From NCBI RefSeq assembly GCF_900142525.1, contig NZ_FRBD01000001.1:205436-269435 (forward strand): DNA of 64,000 bases. Direction: 5' to 3'. The position numbers and the translations under genes were made by a program. Of the stretch, positions 53,361 to 61,804 are shown piece after piece. The stretch's first letter is position 1. Each line of letters begins with the position of its first letter. Below the pieces are notes generated by a model. It had not been told where the DNA came from, ran no database searches, and was given only the letters and a program-made list of their open reading frames with translations. Source of the DNA: Xylanibacter ruminicola (GTDB lineage: Bacteria; Bacteroidota; Bacteroidia; Bacteroidales; Bacteroidaceae).

Positions 53361-56300
53361 CTTTTCCAGCTCGTAGTCCTCATGTTTCTTATGTGCATAC
53401 TGAGCCAGCTCGGCAGCCACTTCCTCATTCTCCTCATCGTCGAACTTCAGCGGACTGATCTTCTCCTGCAAGGTCTGGAAGATAACGAACAGAGCAGGAA
53501 CCACGAAGATCTGCAGGATAGTACCAATCAACATACCACCCACGGCAGCAGCACCCAGTGTCTGGTTACCATTCTTACCTACACCGCTGGCGAACATCAT
53601 TGGCAGCAGTCCGATAACCATGGCCAGAGATGTCATCAAGATAGGACGCAGACGGGCAGCAGCTCCAAGAACAGCCGACCACGAGATGGCCATACCTGTC
53701 TGGCGGCGCTCAAGTGCGAACTGAACAATCAGAATGGCATTCTTAGCCAACAGACCAATCAGCATGATGAGCGAAATCTGCATGTAGATATCGTTGGCAT
53801 GACCAAACAACTGTGTGAAAATGAATGCACCAGCCAGACCGAATGGTACTGAGAGGATTACCGACAGAGGTAGGATATACGACTCGTACTGGGCTGACAG
53901 GATGAGGTAGATGAACACGATACACAGCACGAAGATAAGTGCAGTAGAGCTGCTGGCATTAGCCTCTTCACGTGTAAGACCAGAGTACTCGTAAGTATAG
54001 CCCTGTGGCAGGTTCTCTGCAGCCACGCGCTCAACAGCCTTAATGGCATCTCCAGTAGAATAGCCACTGTTAACCGTTGCTGTTACATTGATAGATGTGA
54101 ACAGGTTGAAACGGTTGATGTTGGCAGGACCATAGACACGTTCAAGAGAGCAGAACTCGTTAACAGGAGCCATTCCTGCACTCGTGCGTACATAAACACT
54201 ATTAAGCGACTCGGGAGTCATACGGCAAGAAGGATCGGCCTGAATCATCACACGATACAGTTTTCCGTATGCATTGAAGTTCGAAGCGTACAGTCCACCA
54301 TAGTAACCCTGCAGTGTACTCAGGATGGTCTGTGGTGTAATACCACTCTGCTTACACTTAGCCACATCCACATGAATCATGTACTGTGGATAGTTAGGGT
54401 TGTAAGATGTCTGGGCCATCTGGATTTCAGGACACTTATTGAGTTCTGCCAGATAATCCTTCACTACCTCATAGAAGCGTCCCAGGTCGCCACCGGTACG
54501 GTCCTGCATAACCAAGCTAACACCACTAGTCAGAGAGAAACCCTGCACCATAGGTGGCTGGAAGGCAATGATAGATGCATCCTTGATATGAGCTGTCTTC
54601 AGATAGATCTGAGCCAAGACACCGCTTGCATCGTATGGGTTCAGGAAGAAACGGTAGATACCGTCGCCCTGCCACAAACCGGCAACCTTCCACCAAAAGC
54701 CCTTCTGACGCTCCTCGAACGGCTTGAGCTTGATGATGAATGTAGCCTGGTCGGTACCCTGACCAGCAATGAAGTTATAACCCTGCAACTGCTCACGGCT
54801 CTGGATGGCTGGGTCGGCAGCAAGGATAGAGTCAATTTGGTTGATGACCTCGGTAGTACGGGCAGCAGATGTTGCAGGAGGCATGGTGATGGTACAGAAC
54901 AATGTACCAGTATCCTCATCGGGCACCAAACCAGTCTTGGTGGTGCTCATTGATACTACCAGGGCAGCAATACCAACTACAACGATGATACCTGTTGTGA
55001 TAGGTTTCTTTACCAACTTTTCAACTACACCTTTATATTTATTTGTAGTAGTCTCGAATGCTGTATTGAATGAGGTATGGAAACGGTCGATAGCCGACAT
55101 CTTCTTCGCATGACCGTCCTTATCGTGTGGTTTCAAGAAGATAGCACAAAGTGCAGGCGACAGAGTCAAGGCGTTAAGTGCCGAGATAACGATACTGATA
55201 GCCATTGTTACGCCGAACTCACGATAGAACGTACCACTGGTTCCACCAATGAACGAAACAGGAATGAACACAGCTGCCATTACCAGAGTGATAGAGATGA
55301 TGGCGCCCGAGATTTCGTTCATGGCATCGATAGATGCGGTAAGAGCGTTCTTATATCCCTGATCCAGTTTGGCGTGTACCGCCTCTACCACCACAATGGC
55401 ATCGTCCACCACGATGGCGATGGCCAGCAGCAATGCCGAGAGTACCAGCAGGTTGATGGTAAAGCCCATCACATTCAGGAAGAAGAATGTACCTACCAGT
55501 GATACAGGCACGGCGATAAGAGGGATAAGAGTAGAACGGAAGTCCTGCAGGAAGATGTAAACCACTAGGAATACCAGTGCCAAGGTGAGGAACAGTGTGA
55601 ATACAACCTCCTCGATAGCGGCAAACAGGAACTCGGTTACATCGTAGTTAATACGATACTCAACACCTGGGGGGAAGAACTTAGCCTGATCATCGAGCAC
55701 CTTCTTACAGTCGCGAGCAATCTGGGTAGCATTTGAACCAGCCACCTGCTGAACCATACCCATCACTGAAGGAGCATTATTATCCTTCATTGATACTGAG
55801 TACATCAGTCCACCAAGCTCTACGCGAGCCACATCCTTCAGTTTAAGTGTCTGACCAGTGTTTGTAGTGGTAATGATAATGTTACCAAACTCTTCCTGAG
55901 TCTTCAGGCGACCAGTGTAACGCATGGTGTATTCGTAGGCCACATTGCTGAGCTCACCAAATGATCCAGGTGCAGCCTCGATATTCTGCTCGGCCAGCAC
56001 AGCGCTAATGTCGCTTGGCATCAGGTTATACTGCTTCATCACGTCGGGCTTCAGCCAGATACGCATAGAGTAAGTCTTCATACCTGGGCTCATAACATCA
56101 CCTACACCTGTTACACGCTTAAGAGCAGGAATGATGTTGATGTTAGCGTAGTTGGTCAGGAACTCATCGTCGTAGCGTCCATCAGGAGAAACCAAAGCGT
56201 ACATGATAACCTGTGATGACTGACGCTTGGTTACGGTTACACCCACACGAGTTACCTCGGCAGGCAGCAGTGCCTGAGCAGCCGACACACGGTTCTGTAC

Positions 56301-56621
56301 GTTTACAGCACACATATCGGCGTTGATGCCCTGCTTGAAATATACTGTGATACGAGCCGAACCCTGGTTAGAGGCGGTCGACTCCATATACGTCATGTTC
56401 TCTACACCGTTGATACTCTCCTCAAGTGGTGCCAAAACAGAGTTCTTCACTGTCTCAGCATCAGCACCAGTGTATGTAGCCGACACCGACACCGTAGGAG
56501 GCGCAATGTTCGGGTACTGCTCGATAGGCAGCGACACCAGGCCGATAAATCCCAGAATTACGATAAGAATAGATATTACCGTAGAGAGTACCGGGCGCTT
56601 TATAAAATTAGTAAAAGTCAT
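53358..56621 (-). CDS. RND-family (HAE1/AcrB) multidrug efflux pump
   Basis: A 1087-residue inner-membrane pump. Helix 1 starts at residue 8 (FIKRPVLSTVISILIVILG). The twelve-helix layout has two large periplasmic loops, AEQNIEAAPGSFG, the proton-relay Asp pair in AIVVDDAIVVVEAV, and GLLAKNAILIVQFA in the second half. The C-terminal tail is charged. It exports lipophilic drugs or bile acids using the proton gradient. It is the middle gene of a three-gene set. Confidence 0.96.
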   Translation of the reverse strand: MTFTNFIKRPVLSTVISILIVILGFIGLVSLPIEQYPNIAPPTVSVSATYTGADAETVKNSVLAPLEESINGVENMTYMESTASNQGSARITVYFKQGINADMCAVNVQNRVSAAQALLPAEVTRVGVTVTKRQSSQVIMYALVSPDGRYDDEFLTNYANINIIPALKRVTGVGDVMSPGMKTYSMRIWLKPDVMKQYNLMPSDISAVLAEQNIEAAPGSFGELSNVAYEYTMRYTGRLKTQEEFGNIIITTTNTGQTLKLKDVARVELGGLMYSVSMKDNNAPSVMGMVQQVAGSNATQIARDCKKVLDDQAKFFPPGVEYRINYDVTEFLFAAIEEVVFTLFLTLALVFLVVYIFLQDFRSTLIPLIAVPVSLVGTFFFLNVMGFTINLLVLSALLLAIAIVVDDAIVVVEAVHAKLDQGYKNALTASIDAMNEISGAIISITLVMAAVFIPVSFIGGTSGTFYREFGVTMAISIVISALNALTLSPALCAIFLKPHDKDGHAKKMSAIDRFHTSFNTAFETTTNKYKGVVEKLVKKPITTGIIVVVGIAALVVSMSTTKTGLVPDEDTGTLFCTITMPPATSAARTTEVINQIDSILAADPAIQSREQLQGYNFIAGQGTDQATFIIKLKPFEERQKGFWWKVAGLWQGDGIYRFFLNPYDASGVLAQIYLKTAHIKDASIIAFQPPMVQGFSLTSGVSLVMQDRTGGDLGRFYEVVKDYLAELNKCPEIQMAQTSYNPNYPQYMIHVDVAKCKQSGITPQTILSTLQGYYGGLYASNFNAYGKLYRVMIQADPSCRMTPESLNSVYVRTSAGMAPVNEFCSLERVYGPANINRFNLFTSINVTATVNSGYSTGDAIKAVERVAAENLPQGYTYEYSGLTREEANASSSTALIFVLCIVFIYLILSAQYESYILPLSVILSVPFGLAGAFIFTQLFGHANDIYMQISLIMLIGLLAKNAILIVQFALERRQTGMAISWSAVLGAAARLRPILMTSLAMVIGLLPMMFASGVGKNGNQTLGAAAVGGMLIGTILQIFVVPALFVIFQTLQEKISPLKFDDEENEEVAAELAQYAHKKHEDYELEK

Positions 56622-56652
56622 TTTCTTAACTCTTAATTCTTAACTCTTAATT
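56622..56652. repeat. Heptad repeat CTTAACT/CTTAATT between adaptor and pump genes
   Basis: Four alternating copies (CTTAACT CTTAATT CTTAACT CTTAATT) make up nearly all of the gap between the adaptor stop and pump start. The word differs from that in the next gap. Confidence 0.93.
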
Positions 56653-57829
56653 ACTTCTTCATCGAAGATACGATGTCTCCTGCGGTCATGGCCTTAGCCT
56701 GCTCGCTGATCTTCTGCTGATAACGCTCTGGGGTAATAGGAACGATCTCCATACCATCATTCAACTTGGTGATACCATTGGTAACATACTTATCACCAGC
56801 CTTCAGACCCTCGGTAACAATAAAGTTGTTGCCATCGTTCTGTGGGGCAACCTTAATCTCGCTGTACTTCACCTTATTGTCGCTACCCAGCAGGTAAACA
56901 AACTTCTTGTTCTGTACCTGAGCAACAGCAGCCTGAGGAATGATAATAGCCGAAGTATTGCTATGAGGGATAATGATAGAGCCTGAACCACCACTCTTCA
57001 GCACACGCTGAGGATTCTGGAACAGGGCGATGAGCTGAACCGAACCAGTAGCGGCGTCGATCACACCACTCATCTTGGTTACTGTTCCCTCAAGGTCGTA
57101 GATAGAACCATCGGCCAGCTGCAACTTCACAGCAGGGAATTTCTCGATAGCAGCCTTCTGACCACCAGCCATCTTACTCATCTCCAGAGCGTCTTTCTCA
57201 GTCACTGAGAAGTAGACCTCCATCGACGAGTTGTTTGATACGGTTGTCAGCACGTTGCCGGTGCTTACCAGTGCACCTACCTTATATGGCAGGGTACCAA
57301 CCACACCAGCAGCAGGACTCTTTACGTAGCAGTAGCTCAGCATCTCCTTAGCCGATGCCAGCGATGCTTCTGCCTGAGCCAGACCAGCCTTGGCCTGCTC
57401 GTACTGATTGGTTGCACTCTGCAACTCAAAGTCACCAATCACACCATTATCGTGCAACTTCTGTGAGTTTTCGAAACTCAACTTGGCAGTGTTCACACTT
57501 GCCTTTGCCGTATTAACGCTAGCCTGAGCCTGACGTACCTGTGCCTGGTAGGTCACATTGTCAATCACAAACAATACCTGACCAGCGCCTACTGTCTGAC
57601 CCTCTTTCACATTAATCTGTGTAATAAAACCAGCCACCTTTGGGCTAATCTGTACATCCTGCACACCCTTGATAGTTGCAGGATAAGTGGTCTGAGTAGT
57701 TGAACTCTGAGTACCAACTGTAGTTACAGGATACTCGTTATCGCCAAAACTTGGGCGACCACCACCGCCGCCGCACGACGCCAAAACCAGCGTTGCAGCA
57801 GCCATAACCAAAAACTTACTTTTCATCAT
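56651..57829 (-). CDS. RND efflux periplasmic adaptor (AcrA type)
   Basis: A 392-residue lipoprotein with signal ending VLASCGGGGG (Cys at 19), so the adaptor is anchored to the inner membrane. It has a lipoyl half (VQISPKVAGFITQINVKEGQTV), an alpha-hairpin (about 85-155 with QARQAQASVNTAKASV), then a beta-barrel and membrane-proximal domain. It links the pump to the channel. First gene of the operon, with an inverted repeat at the promoter and an attenuator-like hairpin in the leader. Confidence 0.95.
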   Translation of the reverse strand: MMKSKFLVMAAATLVLASCGGGGGRPSFGDNEYPVTTVGTQSSTTQTTYPATIKGVQDVQISPKVAGFITQINVKEGQTVGAGQVLFVIDNVTYQAQVRQAQASVNTAKASVNTAKLSFENSQKLHDNGVIGDFELQSATNQYEQAKAGLAQAEASLASAKEMLSYCYVKSPAAGVVGTLPYKVGALVSTGNVLTTVSNNSSMEVYFSVTEKDALEMSKMAGGQKAAIEKFPAVKLQLADGSIYDLEGTVTKMSGVIDAATGSVQLIALFQNPQRVLKSGGSGSIIIPHSNTSAIIIPQAAVAQVQNKKFVYLLGSDNKVKYSEIKVAPQNDGNNFIVTEGLKAGDKYVTNGITKLNDGMEIVPITPERYQQKISEQAKAMTAGDIVSSMKK

Positions 57830-57858
57830 ACTACTTATTTGTATCTAATTTATTTCCC

Positions 57859-57907
57859 AAAAAATACACCTCGAAAACTTTACGAATCACGTGCAGTTTT
57901 CGGGGTG
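57859..57907 (-). promoter_or_regulatory. Attenuator-like hairpin in the efflux operon leader
   Basis: CACCTCGAAAACT (57867-57879) pairs with AGTTTTCGGGGTG (57895-57907), 13 bp with one mismatch, and on the transcribed strand is followed by TATTTTTTGGG (six T). It sits at the very start of the predicted mRNA, before the adaptor ATG at 57829. Confidence 0.55.
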
Positions 57908-57939
57908 CAAAGATACGAAAAATATATCTAAAGATATAT
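57908..57939 (-). promoter_or_regulatory. Efflux operon -7 box and 18-bp operator-like inverted repeat
   Basis: -7 box TATCTTTG (57908-57915) on the minus strand. ATATATCT-AA-AGATATAT (57922-57929 and 57932-57939) covers the spacer and the -33 position, where no TTTG is present. A repressor could act here, but no regulator gene is adjacent. Confidence 0.55.
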
Positions 57940-57972
57940 CCTAAACGATGTTTTTTTAACAAAGTTTATTGT

Positions 57973-58434
57973 TTAGAATGGGAACACCAAGCCGAGGCTA
58001 AGTGTACTCAAGCCATCGTACTGAGTCTTATAGTTGTACTCAGCCTTGAAGCCCAGGCTACTATTAAGAGGCACTTCAATACCAGCTCCGATGTTCAGGC
58101 CAAGTTTAGAATCGCTTGATTCGCCACTCCATCCCAGTACGTTCAGACCAGCCAGAGGATAAATAATAACAGGGCTGCTAGGAATACGGAACAGATATTC
58201 TGCATTAACACCAACGTTCCATGCACTAACACCACTCTTTTTGAAGAAATAGTCAAACTGGGCAACACCACGAACATTATTCATGAACTCATAGCCTACG
58301 TTAGCACCGATACCTGCGTTGTTAGGCGAGTCGATCATATAGTTAAAATGACCACTCCATGTTGTCTTACCAACCTGTGCGAAAGATGTGATGCTGAACA
58401 TCAGCACACTAATTACCATTAAGATTTTTTTCAT
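57973..58434 (-). CDS. Small outer-membrane beta-barrel protein
   Basis: A 153-residue protein with signal peptide MKKILMVISVLMFSITSFAQ. The mature part is made of about eight amphipathic strands (WSGHFNYMI, GIGANVGYEF, RGVAQFDYFF, WNVGVNAEYLF and so on) ending in SLGLVFPF, as in OmpX/outer-membrane beta-barrel domains. Function unknown. It lies after the HGSNAT-like gene and before the efflux promoter. Confidence 0.85.
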   Translation of the reverse strand: MKKILMVISVLMFSITSFAQVGKTTWSGHFNYMIDSPNNAGIGANVGYEFMNNVRGVAQFDYFFKKSGVSAWNVGVNAEYLFRIPSSPVIIYPLAGLNVLGWSGESSDSKLGLNIGAGIEVPLNSSLGFKAEYNYKTQYDGLSTLSLGLVFPF

Positions 58435-58475
58435 AACAGTTGTTTTTTAAGAAATTAATTTATAATACAAATATA

Positions 58476-59549
58476 CTATAGTTTAATATAGATTTTCTTT
58501 CTGTAGAGCACATAGCCGATGGCAAAATTCAGCAATACAAAGTAAATAGCATATGCCAACGATGCCCATTTAAGTGCAGGAACAACGGCGTGAATGGCGT
58601 TGTAAACCATCTCCGACACTCCGATATTTCCCAACAAAATAGCCAACAATTCGCTCGACACATATAGTGCCAAAGCATTGACACCGAACACGTGGAAGAA
58701 GGTGGTCCATTGAACATTATTTTTTAGGTCGATCACATACATCAGCAGTGCCTGCAGCAGCGATGCCAGTCCACAAGTCATCAGCACGTAACTAGGGCTC
58801 CAGATGCGCTTATTCAGAGGCAGTCCGTAGCTCAGCAGATAGCCAGCTATCACGCCGATAGCACCCACCACAAACAGGGCTATCACCTTCTGCTCAATTG
58901 TCTCACGCTTTTTGATAAGCATACCGCAGTAGAATCCCAGCAGCACATGAGCCACCGATGAGATAGTACCCACCAGTCCCTCAGGGTCAACAGGCCCCTT
59001 ATGATAGAGATGGTCATAGCCAAACAGGTTCAGGTCAACCTGAGCCAGCACATTCACGCTGGAATCCTCGGCATAGCCATTGCCCAGCAACAGTATGGCA
59101 GCGTAAATCACCAGCAGTCCGGCGATGGTATGCAATATGTATTTATGATTACAGAAAAGAGCAAAGAGCGACACGATACCGTAGCACAGTGCAATTCGCT
59201 GCATCACAGCCCATATTCTCAGATGTCCGAAACACAACAGATCACCCTCGATGGCATGATCGAACCAGTTGATAAACAGTCCGATGGCAAACAGCAACAC
59301 CGTACGCTTCACTACTCGGCGTATCACTTGTGGTGTGGGCTTAAACTCGCTCTTCACCAGCGACAGGTAGCACGATATACCCATGATAAAGAGGAAGAAT
59401 GGAAACACCAGGTCGCATGGTGTCATGCCGTTCCACTCAGAGTGCCCCAACATCTCGAACGACTCTCCCCAACCGTTGTTCACCAGTATCATTCCTGCCA
59501 CGGTGATACCACGCAATATATCAAGCGAAAATAATCTTTGACTTTTCAT
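58476..59549 (-). CDS. HGSNAT-like acyltransferase (DUF1624/DUF5009, NagX type)
   Basis: A 357-residue membrane protein with about ten helices. The N-terminal motif SLDILRGITVAGMILVNNG and the H36-containing stretch before WNGMTPCDLVFPFFLFIMG are characteristic. Its eukaryotic relative HGSNAT acetylates the terminal glucosamine of heparan sulfate across the lysosomal membrane. The neighbouring gene is an alpha-N-acetylglucosaminidase, the enzyme that follows HGSNAT in that pathway. Acyl donor and substrate here are inferred only. Confidence 0.85.
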   Translation of the reverse strand: MKSQRLFSLDILRGITVAGMILVNNGWGESFEMLGHSEWNGMTPCDLVFPFFLFIMGISCYLSLVKSEFKPTPQVIRRVVKRTVLLFAIGLFINWFDHAIEGDLLCFGHLRIWAVMQRIALCYGIVSLFALFCNHKYILHTIAGLLVIYAAILLLGNGYAEDSSVNVLAQVDLNLFGYDHLYHKGPVDPEGLVGTISSVAHVLLGFYCGMLIKKRETIEQKVIALFVVGAIGVIAGYLLSYGLPLNKRIWSPSYVLMTCGLASLLQALLMYVIDLKNNVQWTTFFHVFGVNALALYVSSELLAILLGNIGVSEMVYNAIHAVVPALKWASLAYAIYFVLLNFAIGYVLYRKKIYIKL

Positions 59550-59554
59550 TTATA

Positions 59555-59584
59555 CCTACGGATTATACGGATTTTACGGATTAA
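59555..59584. repeat. Nine-base tandem repeat (TACGGATTA) between HGSNAT-like and GH89 genes
   Basis: About three copies of TACGGATTA/TACGGATTT fill the 35-base gap. Confidence 0.8.
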
Positions 59585-61798
59585 TTATTCTCCTATTAAT
59601 TTCATCGCTTCTTTTGCCACGTCTACGGGGCTGCCTTCGGGAGCGGCAGAGTATGGAGTCTGATCCAGCGTCCAGGGCTCCTCCATGGCGTAATAGTCAA
59701 GTTTCACCTCCTGTGGCAATGCCATTGCAAACAGCTCTGCAGCCGTCTTAGTGGCATTTGGACCACCACCTAGCAGCTCTGGTTGTGGACCGGTCTGAGC
59801 CTTCATCTGTGCTGCCAGTGCATCGAAATAAGCCTTCCAGCGCACATAGTAGAAGTCCTTCAGCAGTCCCTGCCACTCTTTGTGGGCATAATCTCTCAGT
59901 CCACCTGTATCAGCGCAGTAGCGGTTACCCCAAGTGGTTATCTGTACGCGCGCGTTCCATTCATATAGTTTCTTCTCGGCAGCATTGCTACCTGCATTCA
60001 CAGCATTCTGAGTCCAGTGACCCACACGGAACTCAGTACGAGTGCCCAGCAGCTTGTCCTGCATCAGCAGCATGTCAAGGAATCGCTTGGCGTCCTTGTC
60101 AAACGCCTTGCGTGCAAAGCCCTTATAGTCGGCAATGGTGTGCTGATACTGCTGTCGAGCCTGATCGGCCAGTGCCTGACGGGTGATATCCACCAGATCG
60201 TACTCAAAATTATTATTACCACGATACTTCTCAGCCACACTGTTCATCAGTCGTGCTGCCTCCTTGGTGCAGGCAGGGTCGTAGTAGTTCTTCATCTTCG
60301 ACCAGCTCGATGCCTGGAAGTTGTTCAGCGTTGGACGCCCACAGAAGATACTCTCGTGAGGGCCCTGCTGATTGTTGCCTGCAGGACAGTTATAGATAGA
60401 AGCAACAAGTATCTGCCATGCTTTCTCGATAGCTGCATCTTCCACGCCATAACGCGCCTTTGCATAATCCTTTATCCAAGCCTCCTTGGTAAACTTATCT
60501 GGGCGCCAAGGCAACTCACTCATCAGTTCGAACATCACAGGATTATTCTCGCTACCCTCCATCGTGAAGCCGATGCCCTTGCAATTCTTCTTTGCACCGT
60601 AGAAATTATCAAGCAGCTGATCCATGCGGCCATGCAATCCTACATTGGCACCAAAGTTCTCCAGCAAGCAGAACAGCCACTGATGCTGCTTGTAGCCCTC
60701 ATCGCGCTTCCAGATGCTGGGGATGCCGAACATGGGGCGACACTCCGAGAACAGGTCGAGCACCAACAGGTCGCCCGTCTTCATACCGTCCACCATCTGC
60801 GGGCGTGGGTTCTCTGTCCATCCCTGAATCACCCACACAGCCTTGGGGTTCACTCGTTTCATGGCCTGCATCATAGCCTCACCAGCCTTGGCGTAGTCTA
60901 TCGATGGGTCGTCGTTACTCTCATGGAAGGGGTCCATCGAGTAGTAGTCGGCCTTGCCGAAGAGTTTTGTCAACTCATTATAATATAAGGTGGCAATTTC
61001 TGAGAATCGCTCATCAGTAGGCAACAGGTTGGCTGGACGCTGAAATCCGTTCCACAGCCCTGCATCGGCCACATTCAGGCCCAGTCGCTGCTTGGCATCA
61101 TGAGGCACCATACCGCAGTAGCCAGGCAGCACAGGGTGCATACCCAACTGCTTCATACGAGCCAGAATCTGTTTCTGCAGCTTCTCCTGTCGGGCATACC
61201 ACGATGTGGGCAGTGGTCCGCCCCACCCTTCCAGGTTGTTCATCTCCCACCAGGCCAGGAAAGCAGGTCCGGCAATAAACTCGCCCACCTCTTTCTCCGA
61301 GTATCCTAGCTTCAGCAGCATGTTGCGCCACACGCATTCCTCGCCCACAATAGCCAGTGGCAGGTTGATGCCGTGCAGGGCCATCCAGTCTATCTCTTTC
61401 TCCCAGCGTTTCCAGTCCCAGAACGCCATCGAGTAGCTAAATGTGCAGTAATTAAAGTCGTAACGCAGTGTCAGGTCAGTCTCGTGGCGCTCCTTCTTAG
61501 CCACCTTTGGCATCACAGCAGGCAGTTTGGCCTGCATCTGGTTCCACGAGAGGTGTACGCCGGCATAATACTTCAGATACCAGTTCAGTCCCGAAGCGAT
61601 GTTCACCCACGTGTTGCCGCGAATCACCACCTTCTGCCCTTGTTGGTCAAGCTCAAAGAAGTCCTTGTCGCTCTTCACAAGTTGGGTTTTAAACTTCTTC
61701 GATGCACCAGCATCAATTCTTTCCAGCAAATCATCCACAGGATTTGCCCACACCTGCATAGACAGCAGAATTCCGATAATAGTTAGTAGTTTCCTCAT
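59585..61798 (-). CDS. GH89 alpha-N-acetylglucosaminidase
   Basis: A 737-residue secreted enzyme with signal peptide MRKLLTIIGILLSMQVWA. An N-terminal mixed domain (about 20-100) precedes the TIM barrel, which has FNYCTFSYSMAFWDWKRWEKEIDW, the probable acid/base E293 in DPFHES and nucleophile E414 in TMEGSENN. A C-terminal helical domain follows (about 430-737). The family removes terminal alpha-linked GlcNAc, in animals from heparan sulfate and in bacteria also from mucin. Host mucin or heparan is a plausible substrate. Confidence 0.94.
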   Translation of the reverse strand: MRKLLTIIGILLSMQVWANPVDDLLERIDAGASKKFKTQLVKSDKDFFELDQQGQKVVIRGNTWVNIASGLNWYLKYYAGVHLSWNQMQAKLPAVMPKVAKKERHETDLTLRYDFNYCTFSYSMAFWDWKRWEKEIDWMALHGINLPLAIVGEECVWRNMLLKLGYSEKEVGEFIAGPAFLAWWEMNNLEGWGGPLPTSWYARQEKLQKQILARMKQLGMHPVLPGYCGMVPHDAKQRLGLNVADAGLWNGFQRPANLLPTDERFSEIATLYYNELTKLFGKADYYSMDPFHESNDDPSIDYAKAGEAMMQAMKRVNPKAVWVIQGWTENPRPQMVDGMKTGDLLVLDLFSECRPMFGIPSIWKRDEGYKQHQWLFCLLENFGANVGLHGRMDQLLDNFYGAKKNCKGIGFTMEGSENNPVMFELMSELPWRPDKFTKEAWIKDYAKARYGVEDAAIEKAWQILVASIYNCPAGNNQQGPHESIFCGRPTLNNFQASSWSKMKNYYDPACTKEAARLMNSVAEKYRGNNNFEYDLVDITRQALADQARQQYQHTIADYKGFARKAFDKDAKRFLDMLLMQDKLLGTRTEFRVGHWTQNAVNAGSNAAEKKLYEWNARVQITTWGNRYCADTGGLRDYAHKEWQGLLKDFYYVRWKAYFDALAAQMKAQTGPQPELLGGGPNATKTAAELFAMALPQEVKLDYYAMEEPWTLDQTPYSAAPEGSPVDVAKEAMKLIGE

Positions 61799-61804
61799 AA
61801 CAGT

